Assembly: GCF_010183535.1 (NCBI RefSeq) | Contig: NC_071333.1 | Span: 12,460,587 to 12,524,586, forward strand | Length of the DNA stretch: 64,000 nucleotides | From: Caenorhabditis remanei | Taxonomy: Eukaryota > Nematoda > Chromadorea > Rhabditida > Rhabditidae | Reading direction: 5' to 3' | In this document: piece by piece, positions 1 to 11,300 of the stretch | Position numbering within the stretch: position 1 is the first letter of the stretch | How the letters are laid out: each line of letters opens with the position of its first letter | Translations under genes and position numbers: made by a program | Notes under the pieces: model-generated | The model's database searches: none | What the model was told of the DNA's origin: nothing | What the model saw: the letters and a program-made list of their open reading frames with translations, nothing else

Positions 1-2880
1 GTAGACAGTACATTTATGGGAGGCCAACAGCGCGACCACACGCAACGAAAAGGACAAGTTAAATTTTGCATTGTTGTCTTCACGCAAAATCTACAGAACA
101 AAGAGAAGATAAATGAATGTGAAACTGAACAAAAGACCAACAAAATGGAAATTTTTGGAGTACAAAACAGTAGAAATTTTGGTTCTTCACGATGGTGCTT
201 CTCTTTCGTTACAGTATGAAACGAACAAATAGAGTCATTCATTATTGTCAAACTCATTTGGTAGGCTCAACAATTATCTCTTTTCCCCCACTCTTTTACA
301 TAGACAATGTCTAAGACAATATTTGTCACAGTGATAAGGTAGGTTATCAGCTATACGATTATAATTCTAAATGATCTGTTTTGCTAGGTTATTTATCGGA
401 GTGAGAATTGGTTTCCGACATATTCCACAAAAACAATCCATCTGTTGTTATTGGTTGGTAAGAAAAGTGTAATATGAAGAGCTGGCAACGAGCAAAAATA
501 CAGGGCCGGTCATAAAATCGAGATGACAAAAAGGCACCGCGTTGTTTATGCGCTATTCCAATTTTCTTTCATCAAGGTTATACGACTCGTTTTAGCGCAC
601 ATCTGCTTCTCCAAGATTTGTACTCAAGCCAGACAAGCTACACTCTAGAGAGTGATGATTGAAATGAATTTATGTAGGGATTAAATACAGTGTCGGCAGG
701 TGCTGGGTGCAATTTCTAAAGAGTTTTAGGACCACCCAGTCAGGTAGAAATGAAATGAGAAAACTAATACTACTTGTTAATCATTCCAAATGCGTGGCTC
801 CGAAATGGCGGTGAATGATAAAAAATTTGACCAACTAACGTTTTGGAAACCGTGCGGAGACGTGTGCAAGATAAGCATAAATTGAGAGACTGGTCGTTAA
901 AAACTAAGATTGAGGTATGGAAAAAGACAAGCAATACAAATTGAAACGATAAGAATCCGAAATTTCAGATACACTTTCGCCGGAGAACGGATATGTTCCA
1001 AGCTATCAAACACATGTAAAACATTGAAGGAGAGAAACAGAAGTGTTGCTTCAACGACAGTTTTGCGTGATACATTGCGGCTGCAGCAGAGTAAAGGTTG
1101 GGCCGCCCTGAGCGGGTCATGCCCACGCTGTGCCAAAAAGAAAAAAAGACCTCACACGAAGAAAATATTAATTTTGATACGATGAGAGTGATTGTTATTC
1201 TAGGACTGCTAGGGTTTGCTAATAGGAATGACATGATAAACATACGGTACTGTATCAAATTTTTTCTCAATAACCTACTTTGAAGGATTGTTATGATTTC
1301 ACATATTGTTTTCTAATGGTAATAATGAAAGGATACATAGTTCAGATCTGGAGAGTGTGCGAACCTTTTTGTGTAGGTATGAATTCATAAAAAATGTTAT
1401 TCAATTAATTCATTTTGAAGCGATTATGAAAGTTTCAAGCCTTCCAAGCCAATATCTATCGAATTAACTTTCTGAGTGCCCTAACAAAACAATCTCAAGC
1501 GGAAGATGTACAACAAACTTGAGGGCACAGCTAAACTTATTTATGTAAAAAAGTTCGAACGAGTCCTCGAAGTTTCTATTTTAATTGTTTATGTTGCAGT
1601 TTATATTGCTCTGGACGTTGACATCCAGAATAATATGATCTGAACATAAACAATAATCATGAGCCGCATAGTATGTTTTGTATAATTTCTTTTGTAATTG
1701 TTCAAATAATATTCCTTCGAATTCAAAACGACACCTAAGTGATTTATTGCGGAAAATATTAACAGAAAGATTAAAACAAAAATTGGAACATAAATTTGAA
1801 ACTGACAACTTTGAAATTTTGTTTTCTGAAAGTTATAACTTCCGTGGATACCATTCTACTCTATCAAAAAACAATAACATTCATTTTAAAATACATATGT
1901 ATGTAACTCGTACAAAACGATGCAATTTAGTATTTTACTCAATTATTTCAAGCAACAGTTCATCAAATACTTTTTTGCAGAGTAACCATTTTTTTAATAA
2001 CATAAATATGGTATATCCAATTTCCTGTTTTGTAGGTTGTCTCAAAACAATGGAAGTAACTCTGTGTAGGTGGTGGTAGCATGAAAGTGAACACGAACGA
2101 GATAATTGTTGGGTGCTTCATCTCTCGATTCTATTTAGCATCACCACATTTGCCATAAATTTCGCGCCACTCTTCTGGCACGCATCCGGAGAAAGAGTCG
2201 TTATACATTATTCACAGAGGCGTCTTGTGAATGGAATCCTCAATATTTCAATTTGGCTTAGCAGATTATTCAGGTATTGTTTTTTTTATTCAGGTTTTTT
2301 TTTTATTCAGATATTTTTTTTAAGATCAGAACAAACACTTTTAATTATTCGTAAAATCGCCAATTCAGTTGTACTAACTGGTACTCATATCTCGCAATCA
2401 CATGATTTCTTTTCTGATTTAGCATTACTCTTACAATTTTTCGCAATAGTTAGTATTCAGTGTACTTTTATTCGCTTCTTCCAATGATCACGATTTTATG
2501 TTTCAAAAACTGTCCATGTCTCATGATTCGTATCGTTCGATTGTATCCATTCCCAAAAAACAATTATAAGAGCTAAAAACCAACTTCATCATGAGCTTTT
2601 ACACCAACGCGTAGTATTGGGGAAACATTTCTAAGACAAAAGCTTCCGTTCTATTCTACCGCCTGACACGGGACAGAGGACTGTCCGAAGGCCGAATTTT
2701 CTTGTTTTCTTCTATTCGTCAATGCTTAGAAAACAAACAAATCCTAAATTCAGTGTCTCCAGTTGTCACATTTTAGCTAGGAATTTTTTCTTTACTATTA
2801 CATAGGATTATCTCATACCAACTGATTGTATCTTTTAATCCAATTATTTTTTCCAGCGGTCGTATAATCTTCAGTAGGAA
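1..2880. other. Intergenic region, no supported gene
   Basis: AT-rich sequence with scattered short ORFs on both strands. The longest, around 1678-2079 and 2113-2487 on the + strand, have low-complexity, Asn/Ser/Phe-rich translations and no recognisable domain, so I treat them as chance. A TTTTTCCAG acceptor-like site ending at 2856 lies just before the small gene at 2881 and could be its trans-splice site. I see nothing else. Confidence 0.5.
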
Positions 2881-3399
2881 ATGGAGGTTCCCAAGCATCT
2901 CACGAAAGAGCATAAAGTATGAAAAACAGAAAACAATAGGTCTCAAAATGGAAATTTACAGAAAATACTGTCAGACGTCAAGTCATTTGGAGAACTGGTG
3001 AAAACGTTTTCTGTAAGTAGGAATTCCAAAAATTCAGACTTGTCTATTACTTCCAGGAGAAACTTGGTGGTTCACCAAAAGAACAGCGATCATCCCCACT
3101 AATTCTGTTTATCAAGAACTATCTCCGTTACTATTCGACTGCATTGATTGATCAAGTCATTGATCTGGAATTTAGAAACTCTTTCTCATTGTTTGAGGTC
3201 GGTGAAGAAAGTATGAGATTTGGACAGTGGAATATTTTCAGAAAAACTCAAAAAATCTGATGTCTGCATTTGAGAAACTGAACGCGTCCTACACTTCGAT
3301 TTTCCAAGAAGAACAAAGTGAGTCCGAACTATAGTCTCAAACGTTAATACGTTTTTATGAAGGTAGTTATTCTCAGTGGCTGCTAATTTCAAATTTTAG
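2881..3399 (+). CDS. Small unrecognised five-exon gene (108 aa)
   Basis: I do not recognise the family. Five exons (2881-2916, 2962-3012, 3057-3197, 3242-3317, 3377-3399) join with consistent phases, GT donors and CAG acceptors into 108 codons starting MEVPKHLTKEHK and ending MAANFKF. The product is charged and probably helical, with stretches such as ILSDVKSFGELVKTF and LFIKNYLRYYSTALIDQV. It has no signal peptide or membrane segment, so it is probably a soluble intracellular protein. A TTTTTCCAG site about 25 bases upstream of the ATG could be a spliced-leader acceptor. An AATAAA at 3509-3514 lies about 110 bases after the stop. Evidence is splice-site and frame consistency only; helical adaptor subunits were considered, but no match is claimed. 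Confidence 0.72.
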
Positions 3400-4883
3400 A
3401 CTCACCTTTTCAATAGAACAAAAAAAGCATTGTTCAATAACTGAAACCTATTAAAACAGATTGAGGGAGAATTATTTTAATGTTTTAGAAAAAGAGCCAC
3501 AAAATTGAATAAAACTTCAAAACCCACAAACACCACCTATCACTTTTACATTTCAACAAAATTAGTTCTGAATATAGTTAAATAAGAAAGAAACACACGA
3601 AATCATGAGAGAAACAACGAGAATTTCAGAGAAAATCAATAAACTTATATCAAAACTACGTTTTGATATAAATTAAATTTGAAAACGCGCAAAAACCACA
3701 CAAAACACACTTTTTGAGGAATAACCAATTTATTCCAAGCCCAACTGGCTAAAACCTACTGAAAACCTCCGCCAGCGCCCAAGAGTCCCGAAATTCTCCA
3801 TTTTGAAACCGAAATTAACAAAACAGCGGCGAGAAATGCGCGCGCGCCGGTAGGTCAACGCGGCACACAGTGACATACGGAGGTGAGTCTAGAAACTCAA
3901 GCGACTTTAAAGAATAGTTTAGAAGATCACACGGTGCCAACCGTACAATATTGGCAATGTTCAGTTGGAAAAAATTGGTAGATCACTCTAGGTATGCGCC
4001 ACATTCACTGAGGAAAAGTTTACATGGGGTATAAAAACGATTTAAATTTGCACACTGATGCTTTCACAACCATCTCCGTTCCAACACTGCCGTAGACAAC
4101 TCTACCACCAATCAACATTTTAGTTCCCATCAAAGGCGGCAAAATGGAGAATCGTGGTAGTAGTTGCGTCAGTGTGCAAATCCACGTGGTTCAGTACTGA
4201 AAACTCCAACTCGAAAATATCAAGGTGTAGGGTCTTTTAGCAGAAATTGCAAACAAATTCGGAATCAGCGTCAAATTTACAATAGGATAGCTCTTTCAGA
4301 TGTCAATAGCTAAACTTGAAATTTTTTTTCTCCGTTAGTATTAAAAAAAAGTAGTATACCCCTATATTTTTCTTGATATTTTTCAGTTGTCAGCTACGCT
4401 ACCAGTGCATTGCAAGAGATCATGAACGAAACTACTAGATTCTGAACAAATGCTACGGTTCCAATCTTCTCCATTCCGAAATTAACAAATGTGTACATTA
4501 AATCGTTGTATTTTTGTATTTTTTCAAAGTAATTTTAAAATATGTTTATTAAAACACAATAATAAATTGAGTTGTATTTTCACAATGTTTTCGCACAACT
4601 CAAGAATGACACTATTCATTAAAAGAGCAGTAGAATGTGAAAATTAGAGTAGAAGAAAATATAAAAATCTCGTATAGAAATCGGAAAGAAATACCTACTG
4701 GAACAGGCTGGGGTATGGCAAATTCCCAACGGTTAAACGACAGAATTGACAACAAAAAAGCAAAGGTGAGTCCCGAATAAGTAATACAATGATTCAAAAT
4801 CAAACATAAGAGAAAGAAGTGGAGGGAGAGATCTAACTGAAAAGACGTTGTATGTTACAGGTATAGTGAGACGCGGAATACTT
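3400..4883. other. Gap with a possible spliced non-coding transcript (+)
   Basis: The first part holds the 3' UTR of the preceding small gene. A CpG-rich block at about 3760-3895 ends in a good donor (GGAG followed by GTGAGTC near 3893). A TTTTTCAG acceptor ends near 4386, and an AATAAA near 4560 follows. Together they could mark a two-exon + strand RNA, but only tiny ORFs are present. The minus-strand poly(A) signal of the next gene (TTTATT on +, about 4542) lies in the same place, so two transcripts may converge here. A short inverted repeat (TTTGCACACTGATGC near 4046 and its complement near 4168) lies in the putative intron. Confidence 0.25.
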
Positions 4884-7800
4884 TTAGGCTATCATAATAG
4901 TCAGAATTATCAGAAAAACTGCAGCAAGAGTAGCTTTTCCTCCGTTTACTTTGTCGGCTCGTTGACGGCTCAAAGCCAAAGTGTGCCATTTCTCGCGGTT
5001 ATACGGCACCTCTGCACTATCGGCGATGTCTTCTGGTAGCTCATCAACAATGAAGATTCTGCCTCCCATATTGAAGTTGTTTCCGCTCTGAAATGATGTT
5101 CATCATGTTTATATGCGCAATTCCGCATCGAACATACGTTATAATAAAGAACAGATGGGGTGGTCTCATTTGGAGTGAAAGCGAATGAGTGAACATCTTC
5201 CGGCCATCCATCACAATCCAAAAACGTATCCGGTTCGTTAGCAGATTTATCTGAAAGCATGAATGTTGCTGGTAACTTTTAAATATAGATGAAATATACC
5301 TTTGTTGTGCATCCAGAGACAGAGTGGTCCAGTGTTGCTTTCAATTGGTCCAGGCGAGTGAACTGTGACTCTTTCAATTTCATTTTCTGACAGCTCATTG
5401 TATCCTCCGTTCTCATCATCTCCAATGTAGAGTGGGTTGTAGAACTCTGGGATCATCTTTTCACGGCCCCCTTCAACACTGAAAAAAAGCAACATTTGTT
5501 TCTCAACTCTGATGAAATGTGTCTCACTTGAAATTGTAAGTGACATTTCTCATCAAGTAGAGATCCGGAGTCATCACGCTATTCACGTGCCAAACATATT
5601 TTGGTGACCGAAGGTTTCCCTGCAAAAGAAATGCTATCAGTTTGTCAGTGCGGGTGGTCAACAATACGTTGTAATTCTTGATGTGTTCTATGTCTCCTAG
5701 TTGGAAAGTGAAATTTCTCCTCTCGGCGGATCCCTTCAAGACTCCACGTGTCATTGACTTCTCATCGGAATTCTGAAATGATTTCACTTGATTCGAATAA
5801 GTTCATCACATGTTTCCAGCTGACTCACTCTTTTGAATGACGGCACATAAGGTGGGAGGTTAGCAAGTGTGTCATCTGTCGGAACCAGAACTGATCCAAA
5901 GTTGACCCGGTATTTGTAGCAATAAACTGAGATCCAATCAATGTGGAATATATCATAATTCTCCGGCAGTTCAAGGATGATGTCCTTTCCTCCGCGGTAG
6001 TTTTCACTGATTTCACTTATCCTGCAAAAGTATTCAATTTGAATAATGTGAGGATTGGGATGAGATAATAAAACTATGACTTACGATATAGCTAGAAAGA
6101 ATAAGGAAATCAAATGGGTAACGATAGAGTCCCGTATCCGGAATTTCTGTTTACCAATTGTGACAATCATTACTACTAGGGGGATCGGATCGGAACGCAA
6201 AATTAACTGGTCTGATTAGAAACAGCAGGTGGGACGATTTTTTTATCATCAGAAGAGAGCGAAAAAAAGAGCGAAGTAATATGAAAGATTTGCTGACTAG
6301 GGAAGGATCCTGAGGCGAGATGGAGTTACGGGTCGAGACCTATATGGTTGGAAAGCTTGAGTTTTGAAACTTCCAAAACAGTTTTCAAATTTTGCTGAAC
6401 GCTTCTAGGAATGGAGAAAAATGAGCTCAAAGTTCAGCTCTGATCTCGATACTTAACCATATGAATCGTCCGAGTAGAGGGTGAAGGGGAGCTACTTTCC
6501 TCACTCCCCAGATAATCCACGTTTTTCAACGGTTGGATGGTCGAGTGGGTAAGAGGTTGGGTTGGGAGGCAAGAGGTCGGGGTTCGGTTCCTCTGGACGC
6601 TATTTGTTTTTTTTCTTTTTTCTTTTTTGATTTTTTCTTTTCTGGATATGGATTTTATCTATTTTTTATGGTTCTTTGTGAAAAAGTAAGTTTGTTTCTC
6701 TTTTTTGACCAGTGAAAGATACGAAAAAGCTTATTTCTGAAATTTGCTGATAATTTTGCGAAGATTACTTTCGTGTATTTTTGTTAAAATCTCATGAAGA
6801 AAATCGAAAATAGATAAAATCCATATCCAGAAAGGAAAAAATCAAAAAAACAAAAAACAAAAAAAACAAATAGCGTCCAGAGGAACCGAACCCCGACCTC
6901 TTGCCTCCCAACCCAACCTCTTACCCACTCGACCATCCAACCGTTGAAAAACGTGGATTATCTGGGGAGTGAGGAAAGTAGCTCTCCTTCACCCTCTACT
7001 CGGACGATTCATATGGTTAAGAATCGAGATCAGAGCTGAACTTTGAGCTCATTTTTCTCGATTCCTAGAAGCGTTCAGCAAAATTTGAAAACTGTTCTGG
7101 AAGTTTCAAAACTCAAGCTTTCCAACCATATAGGTCTCGACCCGTAACTCCATCTCGCCTCAGGATCCTTCCCTAGTGAGAGCGGTAAAATTGCGCCTCC
7201 CCTTGTCTGCGTCTAGTTTTTTGTCTAACACTATAAACCAGGGGGATGGTGTGTGTGTAATCAGGTACGAGGTCATCCTCTGCTGGCTCGCCCGCCGGTT
7301 CAAGAAACACTCGCAACATTTTGGTGGCGTGTTTGTCAAAGAACACTTACTCTTTCTCGTCTTTCCCGCGAATCGCCACTTTGACGCCAGAACTGTAAGA
7401 TACCGATGCACCACGGCCAGCGTAGAAATAGGTTTCTGCAAGTTTGCATGTTCGATAATTCACATTCTGTTTCGAGAAGTGTGATTTCTTATTTCTGCTG
7501 ATTCAACACTAATTAAAACTTTTGATAAGTCGAACGACACTACACTTTAACAAAATTGAAATTCTTCTCAAGGAAAGCCGTCAGTACTGATTGATATGTG
7601 ATATTAGGTGAAAAGTTAAATTTTGAAGTTTGAATCATTGTTATCAATTTTGACGTCAGCACGTGTTTTTGATTTCAACCTGAAAATGTTTTGAACGTAC
7701 TTGGCGCCTTGTTTCCTTCGAATGTGAATCCATACACCTTGATGGTTCTTCGGTCGATAACATAGAGGGGTCCTGATCTTAAACTGTACCGTTTTCCGGA

Positions 7801-8314
7801 AAATTCAGTAGTAAGCGCAACAGATTTTGGGATTTTCAGTGCTTCTGGGAGAACCAATGATGCGAAGTTTTTCTGGAAAAAATGTATAGTACATGAGGAA
7901 AATATCAATATGCAAACTTACATCTGTTTTGAAAGAGTAAATGGAGAATGATTTGAAATCATCAATTCTGTTTTTCTCTGGAACATGAACAACAACTCGA
8001 TCGTTGTCTTCCGGGAATGGTCCGAGTGGTGTGATTCCGTATTCATAGGTGTGGGCTTTCACTCCTTCCTTAGTTGGCGTTTCTTTGGTATCAAGCCAGA
8101 AGTAGAGATCTTGTTGAGTTGGTGAGAAAGTGAGGTTGAAAATTTGAAGAGTGGTAGCATTCACAACAAACACTTGTCCGGAAATGTCGGATTCCGGACT
8201 AGAAAGTTCTCCGACATACACTCCATAATCTGCATTGTAAGTATTGATGTCATGGCAAAAGACACTGCTTATCACAAAGGATAGCAGAAACGTCCGGACC
8301 ACCTGGGATATCAT
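4884..8314 (-). CDS. Skeletor-like secreted protein with two DM13 domains and a DOMON-like tail
   Basis: Eight exons (7922-8314, 7701-7872, 7351-7435, 5829-6021, 5528-5772, 5300-5478, 5138-5250, 4884-5087) keep frame and encode 527 aa. Residues 1-20 form a signal peptide (MISQVVRTFLLSFVISSVFC). A first DM13 domain follows (about 28-130; GVYVGELSSP, SGQVFVVN, LYFWLDT). A second is at about 145-260 (GPLYVIDRRTIKVYGF, TYFYAGRG, WISVYCYKYRVNFGSVLVP). The C-terminal part matches the Skeletor/DOMON tail (TPNETTPSVLYYN, NMGGRIFIVDE). The protein ends in a hydrophobic stretch after NGG, which suggests a GPI signal or a single membrane anchor. DM13 and DOMON domains are linked in the literature to haem or redox binding outside the cell and to Drosophila Skeletor; the substrate here is unknown. 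Intron 3 is over 1.3 kb and contains a fold-back element. The start is the first ATG before the signal peptide. Confidence 0.92.
6531..6600 (+). repeat. tRNA-like module in left arm of fold-back element
   Basis: The module begins GGTTGGATGGTCGAGTGGGT, with a good box-A match (TGGTCGAGTGGG), and about 50 bases later has GGTTCGGTTCC, one base from the box-B consensus. The spacing is tRNA-sized, but I cannot fold a clean acceptor stem or a convincing anticodon arm. It is probably tRNA-derived, with a possible RNA polymerase III promoter, and not a working tRNA. A run of T follows directly and could terminate pol III. Confidence 0.55.
6873..6942 (-). repeat. tRNA-like module in right arm of fold-back element
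   Basis: This is the reverse-complement copy of the module in the left arm, with the same box-A and box-B-like sequences reading on the minus strand. The two copies face each other across the loop. Confidence 0.55.
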
Positions 8315-11300
8315 TGGGCGGCTCTGAAATTTTATAATGCCAATAATATGAATGAAAGCTTATGAAGATTGAGCGAATTCATAGTAATAGAAATAAATCG
8401 TGATATCTGAAGTACTGTCAAAACTTTTGCCTGCCAAAACTTAAGGCCATCTGTCACCTCTTATGCAATTTCAAAACAATTTTCTATTCAACATGACGTC
8501 TTTTTTTGTCAAGTTGCGAATCGTCTAAAACTAGCCAATCCGACTTAGCGCCGGATGATTGGTCGCCAGAAACAGTAATTACTTTTGTTTGTGGCAATCA
8601 ATGAGAGGTTGGTTGAGGATAAAGATGGCGGAAGGAGAAGAAATTTGAAAAGTGATTCATTCATAGAAGATGTTCACTCTGTGTGATGTTGAAGAGATGA
8701 GCAAAGAATGAAAATGACAATTGAATTCATAATTTTTGATGAAAGAGAATAAAGCGCGAATGGAAGTGAATAAGGAGGAGAAGAAGGGGAACGAAGAAGG
8801 CGGAGCATTCAATTCATCACTTTTGCGTCGAGATGTATATCTCGAGTGGTTGGACCACCACCAAAGATGACAGTCATGTGCGGGTTGAGAATGAGAAGGG
8901 GAAGATAGAGCAATATTTACAACAGCAGATTGCACAACAATTACATTTACGAATGAATTGATCCATCATCCGATAACTGGCATTTTGCGCGATTTCGGCA
9001 CCCAAGAACTAAATCTTGGAACGATAGAGATGGAAGGAGACGTCATGCTTAATCGGATTAAAATTGAAATTCAAGAAGATCAGAAAATCTAGTGAAGATG
9101 AGATTGACAAGAATTAAACAATGCGAAACGGGAAGCGTGTGAATAAAGTTCCTGGATAGCCAGTCAGGAGGAGAAAGTAAAGTGACAGATGTGACTAACT
9201 GGTGGGAGTACAAAAGTGGGAAAGGGAACATGTTGGTAAACGCTGGTAAATGACTCCCCTCACGCTGTCAAAAGAATTATATTATGACGAGCCAAAGAAA
9301 ACAAAAGAAGGAGAGTCGGACAGTCCCCAGAGAGAAAAGAAAAACAGTGTGGCATGAGTCTACCGCGGAGCCACCGTTCAAGTCTATGTTAATGAACGAT
9401 GCAATAATAATAATCATAATGCAGAAGACAGATGCTTACACAGATGTACGCGTCCTAAAAAGAGAAATAAGAACAGAATAAGAGTCAAACGGATAAGGGG
9501 GCGTGGTCAAACAGTGCGAGATGATGAACACTTGGCCTGGTGCATATGGTCCACACGTATTTGTTGACACTCGGACAAGAAAACTCGCGGAACTGTTGTG
9601 TGAAGAACAAGAGGGATTAGAGATGATGTCTTATTGGATAGAATGGTACGGGGTCCAGATGACAAAGCGGGAGATAGACTCTTCTTCTTGAGAAAGGCGC
9701 TTGGACGGGGCTTCTGGGAACTTGATACCCTGTTTATGGAGGGGTGTCTGGTGATGGGACATGTGGCCACAACCATAAAAAGGCGGCTTCCACATATCTG
9801 TGCGGCAAAACAGACTGACCTTTCGATGTATTCAGTAATAAAAGTATGTGTTTATGAACTCTCATACATTTGCTAGATAAGATAGAAAGCGAGAGTCGTA
9901 AACGATCGGCGGACCGTAAATTGTCGGAAGGGACAGAGAGAAACATACACCTACAGCCAGAATCTAATGAAAAACCGTTTGCGATAACATGTGAAGAGAT
10001 AATGAGCACTGATAACTACAGTCAGGTAGTAGAACCTAGTTGAATGTTATTTCCAACTTCACTTAAAAAATATGTAAAGTAATAAACAGACTAAAAGAGT
10101 GGGTAACCATAATCGAAGATCTATTACCACTTGAACATTAAGATCAAATAAAAAGTTCAATGTTGCGAAGAAAAGTGGAGCATTAATCATTTACAAAAAC
10201 TGAACGACCTTGCATGAACAAACACTCCGTTCACCAAAGTTTTGTGAATGAAGGGCATGCTGTTGCTGTTTTGCGACATGTGTTCGAATGTTATGAGTGG
10301 CAAGGAACCTCACAACAGGCACCAATCACTACCGGAACTTCCCGCTGGTCCTTAGAACGATGAAATTTAGCTAATTTGCATAAGTCACCTCATTGTGAGC
10401 ATGCGCATAAGGTCATAAACGTTCATCTTCCTATCTATTTGTGTCCCTCCCACTTCACCTCACTCCAGAAGACTGACAATACGAGAATAAGTGCATTATT
10501 TTTCTCTTTCTTGATAGCACCTGCTGTTGTGTAACAAAATCATCTAGTACTACCCATTTTCTTAATGGAACAAAGGTGTAGAAAAAACATCAGAAGTGAG
10601 AAAAGGTTTGTGTAAACAGAAGACAGAGTTTAGGCTTACATCAAGCCAAAGGTACACAAACGGAGTGTGCCATCAAAAGAAAGGATGCTCCGCTTTGAAA
10701 GCCTGGAAGCCGAAACCGCTAATTAGAAGCTACCTGAGCGGAAATGAAAACTGGTACCAAAGCTTATTTGGGGTGGTACCAACACCAGGACATACAACAT
10801 TTATTGGTTATGGTGAGGTCTTCAATTAAGGTTTTGAAGAGATGTCTATTTGTGGGATAAGGGTTTGAAGAAGTAGGAGAGAGGCGGAAGGATAGTTTAA
10901 AAATTAATTATGTCAGGATTTAGAGGCACTTTTCTTGCCTCTCAGAGTTTACCACTGTGACACAAGAACAAGAGTCGCGCATTCCGGAATGAATGGTACT
11001 CGAAAATGGGGGCCTACGTCAAGTGTAGTGCATATGTTTTGCCAATATATTGAGTGTTCGTCAATATAGAACAGTTTTCTTTTTACTAGTTGACACTACT
11101 AAGGACCTTGGAATAGTGACTTGAAAGTTGTAAATGGGAAAAAAATGTAGACAGACTTGCTACGTCAACAAAAAAACTTGAGAAGCTTGAATTTCACGAT
11201 ACTTTGCTACCAAATTTGGTTACTACTGCCACCAGGAAAACCGGGCATTTCAAGACTATGACACTCTTTTCATGATAGAGAAAGGATTCCGAGATTGGGT

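Larger units (their letters stand above)
6296..7177. mobile_element. Large fold-back (inverted repeat) element inside an intron
   Basis: The left arm (about 6296-6672) and right arm (about 6800-7177) are near-perfect reverse complements separated by roughly 130 bases. The outer ends read ACTAGGGAAGGATCC and its complement. It lies wholly in intron 3 of the Skeletor-like gene. No transposase ORF and no clear target-site duplication are visible. Each arm holds one copy of a tRNA-like module and a poly-pyrimidine or poly-purine stretch. It is a non-autonomous fold-back or MITE-like element; its family is not known to me. Confidence 0.85.

Noticed and set aside
1678..2487. Two + strand ORFs of 133 and 124 codons
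   Set aside because: Asn/Ser/Phe-rich AT-biased translations with no acceptor, donor or domain.
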